NCBI GenBank assembly: GCA_013398295.1
Contig: VZSF01000634.1
Span: 996,366-1,060,365 of the forward strand
Direction of reading: 5' to 3'
Length of the DNA stretch: 64,000 bases
Source: Chionis minor
Taxonomy: Eukaryota; Chordata; Aves; Charadriiformes; Chionididae
Position 1 is the first letter of the stretch; the number at the start of each line of letters is the position of its first letter. A program made the translations under genes and the position numbers. A model generated the notes under the pieces. That model worked only from the letters and a program-made list of their open reading frames with translations. It was not told the DNA's origin and searched no databases. This document shows, in pieces, positions 27,601-39,600 of the stretch.

Positions 27601-30600
27601 TTGCATCTTTGTCTCGCTGCTCTCTTGATTCTTCTGGATGACCCAAGTCTTTAATCCAGCTGTCGTAATTTCGTGTCTGCATTTCTAAAGCTCATAGCTC
27701 TGGCCTTCCCCAGAGTTTTGAGGACTTGAAATGTGGATGACTAGAAATAGGGCTAATAGGTGTAGAAGGAGCTGCTGGAAGACTACAAAATTCTGAAAGA
27801 TTTGAACAAGGTCACAATGCTAAAAACTCCAATACTAATGGAAAATGCAGTGTCAGACTGTTTTGCACAGAATTAGCCTGCTTTGAAAAGTGTGTTTTGA
27901 CAGCGCTCCTTTCTTAGCTCAGTGAGCAGAGGGAACATCTGGCAAATTACCAGTACAGATAAACTCTGGTTTCCCTCTTCTGTTTTAAACAACAAACAGA
28001 TATAACTTCCTTATTAAAATGAATTAAAATCTCCAGTGTCAAGTATAGTGAGGCAATGTACCAAGGAAAGTTCCATATGTACTTGATACTGTTATTAATT
28101 AGAAATTATTTGAAGAAAGAACAGAAGAAAATTGTTCTGTCCCAAATTATTTCCCTACTTAAATGTGCGCTTGGCTTAAATCAGAAATACCCCAGCCCTT
28201 GGACTGTGTTTATTCTGCAGTGCAGTGGTTACAGATTTCTTGGTAGCCATTCTTATGTTTTGTGATGCCTTGTTTTTTGAGCCATACTTAAGTTTTGTTT
28301 GATGCCTTGGGCTTCTTGTTTGGTCGGGTTTTCTGAGGGTGGAGGTGGAGGTGGAGGGGCTAATTGCTTTTTTTTTCCCCCCCTCTGGCTTCGTCCCCCA
28401 AAAGCTTATGACTTTCTTTTTCTTGTAGCTCAACACCTTTCGGGTTGGTGATGTTGTCCGGGTGATAGATGATATGGAAACAGTGAAGCGATTCCAACCT
28501 GGTCATGGGGAGTGGACAGATGAAATGGCACCTGTGAGTGCGCGCCAGTTCCAGGACAGTCCAGTAACTTCCTGAGTTTTCCCAAGCAATTAGTACTAGT
28601 GACTGAGCTTACCTTGCCCTCCAGTACTCCTGCTGGTCAGTGGGCGCACAGACCTTTCTGGGACTGCTGAGGCCTTGCAAAATACACGTTACCTAGTGCT
28701 AATGGCTGTCGGTAATACAATCCCATTGCAGCACCCAAAGCAGAGCGGGTAGATGTGGAATCTGACGAAGGATTTGGCTACCAGTAAGTCAGATAAGAGG
28801 TTACACCCAAGCAAAGTAAACCAGTCCTCTTACACCCTCCCTAATTCCCTGGAACGAGGCAGAAAAGTGTCCAAGTGGAAAAATGGTCTGATCAGACCAG
28901 TATGGCGAAAAAGCAGGATACAGGTGTCCTCCAGGAGCAATCAAATCGACAGAGGAAACCTTTCCTAGTCCCAGTTTTATCGGTTCTGTCAGGGTTCTTC
29001 GCACCATGTTTTGTTGTTTCACCACCTTCCTCTCCAGACAGTTGTAATGTGTCTGGGAAACCCTTCTTATGTAAAACCAGTAATAGAGAAACTGCTGAGA
29101 ACCCTCTGGTGTCCTTGAAGTGGGAGCAGTCTGCAAGCGTGTCACTGTTCAGTGCTTCTTTTCACGCAGCAGGAGTGTGCCGCCTGCGAAACCACTCTTA
29201 GAAGCATTGCATTGGTTCTGAGCAGCAAAGGATACCAGTCTTGCCTTTTAAAACTCCTTTCTCTCTTTCCGTTGCAGACCCTAGGGCACATCGGCAAAGT
29301 CATCAAAGTCTATGGGGATGGAGATTTGCGAGTGTCGGTTGGAGGGCAGTCCTGGACGTTTAACCCAGCTTGCCTGACAGCCTATCAGAGAGACGAGGAA
29401 GCAAACCTCATGACAACGGAGAATGCAAAGGAGTCAAAAAGTGAGATAGTGAGAACAGAGATGTCTGCTCTGTCAGGGATTGTGAAATGGTTGCTCTGGT
29501 GTAAGGGCAGCAACAGTCTTTGGACTGTGTTAAACTCCAGCTGCCTCTTCTTCCCTGGATGGAGCTCCAAAACCAAGCTGTGCTTTAACTGGGGGAGCAA
29601 AGCTGGTCTTAATGTGAAAATACAGAATTTAAGACTCAGGAATGCTAACTGTAGCACTGCCCTAGGTTCAGTGTTTGCTTCCGCCTTGGTCTGTCTCAAT
29701 TTCCTCTTCCTTCTTGCTGCATCTCCTGTAGGAGAATACTAATTCTTGATTGCTTGTGAAATATTCCCACATCCTTGTGTGAAAGTGTTGTCAAATCAAC
29801 GACTGTTTTGCCCGGTCCACCCCAAAACTGAATTTGGGATCACATGATGTGTAGAAGGGATTTTGTCTGTTTTGCACATCTGCTCCTAAATTATTTTTGT
29901 AGCCTCACCATGCGTATTTCCTTTAGATGTCTGAATCGTGGGAGAGAGGACAGACCTGCCGGGTTTTTTTGTTTTGCTGTGTAGATGGGTCTTAAATTGT
30001 TTGCTCAGGTTAGACTTCAGGGAGAACTTACATACGAGCCCAAGTTTTTTAGCTTTGCTCTGTCTGGAGATCTATAACACCTCTGTGCTCTCAAGCACTC
30101 AAACATCTGTAATTAGAGGACGTGCCTGAAAGGACCTGTATTTCTTCCTTGCAGCATCCTTTCTAAAACTGTGCATTCCTCTTCAGATTATTTGCCTTTT
30201 AGTAGTGATTTTTCTGTGTTGGTCTTCTGTAGCATGGGCTCATGCCTTTTGGGTTCTTAAAACATCAGGCTTGTAAAGCGAAAGTGCTCTGAAGCCACAA
30301 ATTTTAAAGCTCTTTATGCAAGCTAAATATTAGAGAACCGCAGGTGCATACTGTGGTTATACAGCTGTACGATGCCAACTGTACGCGTGTATCACGTACT
30401 CTTTGTCCCTCTTAACCTGTGGCTGTTTCTCATTCCTACCAGGTACTTTGATTACCGTATTGGAGAAACTGCTGTCCCAGAAGACAGAGTCAGAGCACGC
30501 AGGGTGCCTGGTCATTTGCGCAGCGCTCAACAATGCAGCTAAAGTTCGGGAGCTCCTTCAGAAGTACCCAGACAAGGCAAGTTTTGAAGACATCCTGAAT

Positions 30601-33600
30601 GGTTACTTTTTGTTGCTCTTCTTTAAAATACTGTCATAAAATTTTGTAGTCAGGTAGGGAAAAGGGTGGAAGAAGAATAATAGATTTTTTTCAGACCTAG
30701 TGTTAGCTCCTAACTGCTGGAAAACTGTTTTGCTGCAATTTAGGATTCAGTCTCTGTGTTAAATGTGCATATTTTTGGCTCCAGTTTGTGGCATTAAGTC
30801 TGAACTAGAGTTAAGTCCTTACAGTGTGTTTCCAAAGGTGGCTTCTCCCAGATTTCCTGTATGGACACTGTACCTAGAGAATTAGGGGGAAAGGTATTTA
30901 TCTATACGAAAACAGTAGCAAGAGGTCCAAATGTCGAGTCTCTGTTGGAAAAGAAAGTCATGGGTTGTGCCTGGCTGAATGTGTCTGTCCTTAGATGACC
31001 TTGCAAAACGGAATTGTTGGAATCAGGAAGAGAAAAGCTGCCCAGATCCTGATGCCGTGCGTGTCTGTGCAGTGTTTTATCTCATGTCTGACTGGAGCAG
31101 GGAACTGGGCTTGACTTGTTGCTGAACAATTTATGTGCCTGCAGAGTGCCAAACTGTTAGGATCACATCTGCTCAAATCACTGCTCTTTCAAGCTGCCTA
31201 TTTGAAGGTTCAAGCCTCTTTAGTGAGGGGTACAGGGTTTATAAACCAGTTAAAAAAGGAGAAATCAAAGTATTTCAATAGTTTACTTGGAAACCATTGG
31301 TAACAAAACATAGGTTTTGTTGAGGCTGTGTCTGCATGGCTGGCAGGAGCAGCTAGATGCGTGAACCAGGAAGAAACTAGGATCAGTTCTGAAGGAACCC
31401 CTGTGAAGCTGATTTAGTGGTTAGTTGTCTGGTATTTATTACAGTTCTTCATTTACAAAGTTACTGGGGCATCTGGAGATGGGAGGAATAGATAAATACC
31501 TGCAATTGCCAAATTTATCCCAGACAAGAAACTGCCAAGAGTCAGGAATCCATTATGTTATCATTATTTTTATTAGATTTCTATTTCTATTCTATGTTCT
31601 ATTTCTATTCTAACATTTATATTAGTGGTTACTTCTATTAGAGCGTTATATACAGCAAGAGGAGGCTGGATTTGAGCCTCACTTATTAGTGCAAGTCAGA
31701 ATTGCTTGCCAAGGACTTTCCAGCTTATCAGTGTTGTCTTTCTTGCGTAAATGGAAGAATAACACAGTGGCCTCTAATGCCTCCTTGCCTAAATGACTCA
31801 CCGATCATTTTGAGTGAATTAAGGGAAGTCTTGCTGTTCTGCTTTCCTCACTGCTGCAGAGACCCTTGCCAGTCTGCTGAGGTTTTGCTAGCTCCTTCGT
31901 CTCTTCTTCTTAGCCTCCCCCTGATTTCAGTAGCTTCTTTTCCTTTTTTTGTTTTTCCTTGCCTTTCATTCAGGCTGTCTTTGTTCTTCAGTCCCTTTAA
32001 TTCTCTAACAGTCTCATTGCAGCACTTCAGCACTGTGACATACCCTCCAGCCATTGTGCCCAGTAAAGTACCTGGTGTAACACAGAACAGTGGAGACTTG
32101 GCATCTTCAAAGCCTCACACAAAGCTAATTTGATCTCCTCACACATTTTCCTATTGGGAAAGGAATTGTTGGCAGAGATGTCAAGAAGCATTCTGCTCGC
32201 AGGCGTAGAAGGATTTTGGCTTCTGAGCCGCAATTAGAACCCTGGCTTCCAGCTCTGTTCGCTCACTTCTCCCTTCTTGACTAAGTGTGCTGTCCCTTTC
32301 CCCTTTAGAAATATCCTGGGACAAGGTCAGCCGTGTAGTTGATGTGCATAAAGCGGAGCCAACGGGGTACGGATTCCGCTTGGCATTTCAGAGCCTGCAG
32401 CTAGTGAGTTCCCCCTGCGTAGGCCTGCTCTAGAACAGAGCTAAGTCCTCAGCACAAGGCAGGGTCTTCCCTAACCGAGCTGTTTGCTGTGTCCCTGCCC
32501 TTCCTGTAGGTCAATGCCAAGAACCAGGGCAGAACTGCCCTGCACATTGCCTCCTACCAGGGGCATCTGGATGTTGTGAAGATTTTGCTGCAGGCACATG
32601 CCACTGTCAACCTAAGGGACGAAGAGGGAGACACAGCACTGCACTGCGCAGCTTTTGGGTAGGATACCTTTCTTCTTGCTGTCTCTGATACGAGACCTAA
32701 AGGGCTGCAAAAGGACATTTTGAGATATAAATGGGCTGTCTGTGTGAAGGCGCTGTGGCTGATGGAAGCTTTTCTCTGCTTTTAACCTTATGTTAGAAAT
32801 GGGCCTTTGAGCTTCAGGGCCACAGGTGCATTTCTTGGTGCACTAATTTAACCCCCACAGCGGGCTTAGTTTCCGTGCTAGAAATTTTGGGGGGAATCAG
32901 AAAAAGTGATAAGGAAGTTTTTGTGATTTTTTTTTTTTTTTTTTTCCCCCCCCCAGGGGGATGGGGGAGTGGGTGGGCTGGTTGGTAGTTTGGCTGGTTG
33001 GTTTCTGTAAGTGCATATGCTTCCCAGAGTGAGATGAGAGGTTGAATTGTCAGTCACCAGGGAAGAAGGCATCATTAAGAGCGGGAGATTCCTGTTGATC
33101 TAAAGCAACGAGGGAGAAGATTCTAGAGTAGAAATTAAGGGTTTGTTGTGGGTTGGGTTTTTTTGGTTTTTTAATATTAAGAGGAGGTGAGATGAGGTCA
33201 AGAGTATACAAAACCTGGGAAGTTCTGTTGCCTTACAAGGAGGAAGAATGTACTGTCTGCACAGCATTGAATCTAATCTGTCTTACTTCTTGCTTTTAAA
33301 TCAGAAACCAAGCTGAGGTCGCCCGTGTGCTTATTAGTAAAGGAGCCAGCACAGACCTGTTAAACAATGCAAAGTGCACAGCGTTGTATGTTGCTGTCAG
33401 TCAAGGATTCACGGAGGTGGTGCAGGCCCTCTGCGAGCTCAACTGTGATGTCAACCTCCCAGTAAGTTTGGGGGTTTGTGGGATTTGGGGCGGGGGCAGG
33501 GGGGTGGTGGTGGTGTGTGTGCATGTGTTTGGGGTTTTTGAGTTTTTTGTGGGGGGTTTATTTTTTTCTGAGGTGGGGAGGTACTTCTTTATGTCTTACA

Positions 33601-36600
33601 CCATTTGTTCCTTCAAAGAATTTGAAGGTCTTTCTCTTAAAATGCACTACTTTGCACAGGGGAAATACTCCTCTCGCTTCAGTAGTCTGAAATTCCAGGT
33701 TTGAGTCTGCCCCTTCATCGTGAGTCTGCTCAGCTCGATCCCGTGTGCGGTCTGCTGGGCTGGGCTTGGGCTTGCAGTGAGAGCGGGCCCGCTGCTAACG
33801 TGTGTGGCTGAAACACTCCTGTTCCCAGCGATAAGGAGTGGGCAGGTTTTTAAGACTGGCATTAGGAACCTGAAGGGCGGCGATGGTGAATTGGACCCGG
33901 CCCATTTTTAGGGTGTGCTTGTACAATGGTGGGACTGAACTGTGGTGGGGCAGTCCCTCAAAGCTGGTTAGGAATGTTGGCAGCTGTCTACTCAGCAGCT
34001 GGTTTCAAGCCCTGGGGAAATGATACCACAAAGGCAATGAAACTGCTGTGGATGCCAGTGATGTTTGGATGTTTGGCCTGGAGTTGATGTGAGCTGGTGA
34101 CACTATAGTTCTCATCTTGAACTGTCCCTCGGGGTGAGCTGTTCCATTTGACACTCTGGGATAGGTGACCTGTGTTCTGCTTTGGTATGCCTGCACAGAA
34201 CTCCCAGGGAGACACCCCCCTGCATTACGCTATCACCGCAGATTACAAAGTCGTTATTGAGATTCTCACTGAAGTACCCAACATAGACTTCACTATCCAG
34301 AATTGTCAAGGCTTCAACCTGCTCCACTATTCTGCTCTAAAAGGCAACAAGCTGTAAGTGACTTTTTTTCATTTTTATTGCTTTTACGGATGTTAACTCG
34401 TGCTTGCTGTCTTAACAGTAAGAAGGTAGCAGATGTAGTTCTAGACAGCTGGGAAGGAAATGGGTGGTTATGTGTTTCTTGACTTTAGCTATGGCTCAGT
34501 ATAGCTGTTGCCCTCCTTCATGCATTCACGGCAAACTGCTGCCTGCTTTCCCTACCCCGTCTTTCTCATAGCTCCCTCACTTGGGTAGGAAATCTGTCTG
34601 CTTCTCGGTAGTCTTCATAGATGTTTGGGTTCACACATAGAAGGATAGGAGAAGGTCTGTAGTAAACAGTACTTGAAAAGACTGTCTAACTGAGAGCCTC
34701 TGGAATTCTTCCAAGGATAAATCTGCTCGTTATTTTCTCAGCAGTGTGAGTTTACCCTACTTTATTAAATGATAACTGAGGGCTTTTGTTTTATTCTTGT
34801 AATTTGATCTGTGAGAGAGAGGGAGTGCTCTGCGGCACAGTTGCCAACTCATGGTGCGGCCTATTAAAACATGAACGTTCGTCAGTACTGAGCAGAAGAG
34901 GCAGGCCCGTCTCTTCTGCATTGTTTTCTTTGCTGATAGAGTAACTCTTCCGTCTCTGCTAACCTCCAACACTCTAGAGCCATAAGGAAGATTCTCTCAA
35001 GAGCTCGGCAGCTGGTTGACTCCAAAAAGGAAGATGGCTTCACGGCCCTGCACCTTGCTGCTCTCAATAATCACAAAGAAGTGGCAGAAATTCTCATCAA
35101 AGATGTAAGAAACAAAACCGAGAACAACACAAACTCCCGTCTGTCCCACTCCCCAAACCCCACATTTCTTAAGCACTATTGAGTTAGTGCTGGACTCACA
35201 AGAATGTTTCTGTCTCTGAAGAGACGTTGTTTGCCAGACTTTGAAAACAGGGGTTGGCGTTCCTGGGAGTGTTTTCCTTTGGCGCTGGCAGTAGAGGAGA
35301 GAGGTATCTTGCAGGCTAGAGCAAAGTGGGGTGGAACTAGAGCTTCCTGGGCAATGTTCAGTGAAGTGATGGGTAGGAAAAGACCAGAATAGCTGGTAAC
35401 TTGCTCATTAAGGGTTGTGTAGTAGGTCTGTATTCAGAACCTTCCCTGCTTCACAGGTACAGGTCAGAGCTCAGTTTCCCTCACTCCAGGTGAACGCTGA
35501 AGCTACCCAGCTACTGGTTGTTCTCGGGTGGGTTTCTCACTCCTCATTTTCATGAAACAGTATTTGAGGGCATGTATTCCATTTGAATGCAGAACAAAAT
35601 ATTTTGACGTGTTTTCTCCAAGTTATTTGTCTTTCTTCAGTTTAAGTAAGCGCTAGACCTGCCCCTGGTGAGCAGTGTTCTTTAGCAGTGAAAATGGCAG
35701 ACTGAAGGACGGCAACCTAACAGGCGTTTTGCCGTTGATTTTTGTGGGGTCAAAGCCAGCCTCTGTCTCTGCTTTCAGGTGATAGTGGCAATGAAGGTCA
35801 TAACTCCTGGGTTTTGATTCTCCAAACAGTGGTTTGTTGCCCAAGTTTGTCCTTCTTTACAAGGACAACAAGCCTTTGCCAACAAGGCTTTAATGGATTT
35901 ACAGATGTGGGCACCACAGCCGCGGCGCTCTTCTTCAGCCAAACGCGGCGGCAGCGACTCGCTCTGTTTGATGCAATTCTTCTCTTCAAGGGTCGCTGTG
36001 ATGTCAACCTCAAGAACAACCGCAACCAGACGCCGCTGCACCTGGCTGTCATCCAGGGGCACGTCGGGATGGTGCAACTGCTGGTCAGTGAAGGCAGCGA
36101 TGTCAATGCTGAGGATGAGGAAGGGGACACAGCCATGCACATTGCCTTGGAACGGCAGCAGCTGATGTCCGTCATGATGGAGAAGCGTGAAGGGGAGACG
36201 GGGTTGGCCCTCCTGTCCAAGGTGAGCTGGGAGCAGCAGAAATTTCAGCACCAAGGGCAAGAAAATGCTTGACAATGTTAGAACGACTGCAGATAGTGGG
36301 ATATAAGGGGGTAAAGGAAGGCAGGGAAATTGTGTAATTCCAATCCAGATGGGGAGTGTGGAAGCAAACCTTCTTGCTTGCGGGAAGGCAAGAATGGATT
36401 CTCTGAGGCCTCTGAGGGTGTGCTTGAATTTATAGCATGAAGCTTCACATAGTCAGACAACAATTCATACTGTCTCCCCCGATATTTTTATTAGCATTGT
36501 GCGCTTTCTTGACATGGGAAATGTCATGAATCCAGTTGCAGAGCCAAGAGTCTTGGGTTTAATTCATGCCCCAGAACCACAGCAATTCGTTTCTGTCTGA

Positions 36601-39600
36601 TGGCATGGAAAATATGAGGATAGCTAACCACAAACACCCCAGTTTTCTGCAGATGTGGAGCAGAATGTGAGAGGTGGGACGTCAGGCTGAAGGATCAAGG
36701 CTACATTGCTACAAAGCCTGAGCTGTATTGTGCGACGTTGCTCTGTGTTCAAGGATACGTAAGGCCTTTCAGGAAAGGCCTTAGATCTGGAAATCAGTGC
36801 GAGACATGCCAAGGACTGGAAGCTTTGTCTGGGTTTTTGGCAAAGATACTAAACTAGCCCTTCAAAATGTTCTGCCATCCCTGTAAATACCGACGTGTGC
36901 ACACACCAGATTTGCAGTGCAAATCAAGCGTGCCAGCATCGGTTATACTTTATGGATGGAGTGAGAATGATTCTATGGTAGGGATAATGTAGTACACTGG
37001 AAAATCTGGCATAGATTTTTCTTTATTATTATAATTTGAAATGATCAGAATAAATTAAACCGACATTCTGAAGGGCTGTACACTGTGTGCCAAACCACCC
37101 ATTCCTCCTTTTTTACCTGTTGGTGCTTGAAAAAGCGCTGTGTGTTGCTCATCAGCAGCAGGAGTTGACAGCTCAAGTGCATGGCCAGAGGTGCACCAGC
37201 CTCAGGTCCTCAGGCTTGTGCAGCCACTGATGTTCCACAGAGGCACGCCACACCAGCTCAGCAGCCGCTTCTTTCTTCCGAATTTCTCTGCCTGCGAATT
37301 CAAGCAGAGGGGTCAGCAGCAAGGGTGGGTTCTGTCATCTCAATGAAAGTCTGCGTAACAGTTTTGCTAGTTGGTGGGTCTTAGCTTGTGCTAGGGACAG
37401 CCAATAGCTCACCCTGGATGCAGAAAGTCCTAAAGCAAAATGAGGGATCTGGGCATGTCATTCCCAATACTGTTTACAGGAACGTTATAGCTAGATGCTG
37501 TAGACTGCTTCACATCTAATTTTACTTGCCCTGGTCTTTTAAGTCAGTGGAAAATTTTTGTTGACTTGAAATTAGTTTGGATAACGTACACAAAACCTTG
37601 GGTTCTTTAAATATACGTATTTGCAGCTTTTCAGTAATTGGTACGTACTGTAGTGTCTTCAGTGTACTTCCTTTCCAGTACCTGAAGAAGTGAATGCCTA
37701 TTACTATGATTAATAATGATTAGCACCAGTTAGGAGCAATCTTACGTACTCTTGTTCCCGGAATGCAAGATTTGAGTCTGAGGATCTTTTTGTGTTTTCA
37801 AAAAAGAATGCTAAATTGCACTTTCAAATTGTAAGTACAAGGATTAAGACTTGGTTTAGAACTTGACACAGATCAAAGCCATGTAACAGGAACTTTTTGT
37901 ATTAACAGAATGTTTCTCAACATCTTTTAGCTGCAGGCTTCTGGTTTTCTTGGAAATGTGGAGTTGAATGTTGGAACTGCAATTGCATGTTACTTAGCAC
38001 AAGAAGGAGCAGATATTAATTATGCAAACCATCGGGGAAAGTCTCCTTTAGACCTTATAACAGATGGAAGAATTGTCCAGATCGTCAAAGACTTCTCACA
38101 GAAATTCAGGTAAACCATGTCCTCTGTCAGCTAGCTACGGTACGCTTCCCTGCGAAACACAGAGTGCTCCCGCAGCACTGTGGTGTCACTGCCCGCAGTG
38201 GTTGTTCCAGGAGGGATGAAGCATCTTTGAAACACTTTGGATGTCAGTCTGAGCACCTCCTCTTTCAGCTGGAGCTGGTTGCTGAGCCTGTCTTTCTGGA
38301 GGGGTTATTTAAGGGTGCATATTGCTATTTGAAAGATTTGGGAAAAGCAGATTAATACTGCTGGGTGCAAACTCGGCCTCTTGACTTACAGAGGGCCCTG
38401 AGGCAGTCTGAGAAGACTGGCCGCTGAAGCCAAGAGCAACTTCTGCCTTGCAGAGTAATTCTAGGTTCTGTTTTACTTTCATTGTATTCTGCAGTTACAG
38501 ATATTTAACGTCTAAACAGAGGGGACGTGCACCAGAATCTGCAGAATTTACTTCAGAGCTAGATAAATGCTTGTTTTTCAACTGATAAGAGACATAGCTG
38601 AGAAAACGCCAAAGCGAGAGTAACAAGTCAAAGGTGGCTTTATCTCAGGTTCTAAGAAACATTTGTTTGGATTTTGACTTTGCAAACATAAAAGCAGAGT
38701 TCTGCTTGATCTGAGGGCGCAGACCCACAGTCATGTGGAAAAATAACAGATGGATTGGATGCTGAGGGCTTTGGATTTGGGGCTTACAATGCCAGGACAG
38801 AAATCTGAATCTGAGCCTGTATCACAGAAGAGGCAAACTCACAGCCAACCACCCCGGGCACTTTTCAGGAACATGCAAATACGGAAGAACCTTAGGGCTG
38901 TGCTTTTAAAATAGCTTCTGAAAGCTGACTTCTGCTTACCATTGCCCTCCAAAAGAGCAGTTTCAACCTGTGTAAATATTAGTCATCCCTGCTCTTTCCC
39001 TTTCTTTTTAGGTAGAATCCCAGCTACTAGGGGCTGAGTGGGTCCCACGAGGGAAAAGAAGGTTCACAAGTTTATGCTACCTGAGCATCCGCTGCTCTGC
39101 CTCCCTGTGGAGTGTTTGCCAGGGATCAATACGTTATCTGGTTGCTGAAGGAGAACCTGGAGTATGTGGCTCAAATTTTATTCCTTGTTCATGGTTGCAG
39201 GGAACAGCAGGTTTCTTCAGACAGCTCAGCCATCACCTGCAGCCTTCGCCGTGTGCACACCACCCCCAACACAATGACCAACCTTAGTGTCTCCAGTGTG
39301 GCAGTCCCCACAGAGTGCCTGGTCTGCTCAGAGCTGGCCTTGCTCATCCATTTCTTCCCGTGCCAGCACAGTATTGTGTGTGAAGGTAAGTCCATTCTGG
39401 GGATTTTTTTCCCCTTTTCTTATAATTTTTCTTTCCTGTTCCACCACGCAGCTTCCCTAGCTGGACTCTCACAAATCAAGCTGTGTTTAGACACAAAGCT
39501 GTTGGGCTGTTTGTGTCCTGAAACAGCCCCGGCATGATTTCAGCACCACCATCTTAGATAAGCTGCGCAAAACCCTCTGTGAAAAGCACAGCATTCTGCC

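Noticed and set aside
29441..29742. Extension of exon 8 past its donor
   Set aside because: The frame is open by chance for about 100 codons. The GTGAGA donor and the exon 9 join match the family, and the tail does not.
35742..35990. Open frame reading into MIB2 exon 14 from the intron, with a strong acceptor ending at 35778
   Set aside because: The acceptor would add 212 nt, which shifts the frame relative to exon 13, and the added peptide has no match to the family. The acceptor at 35990 fits exactly.
35775..36275. Minus-strand open frames of 166 and 140 codons
   Set aside because: They are the antisense shadow of MIB2 exon 14; no splice signals or protein similarity.
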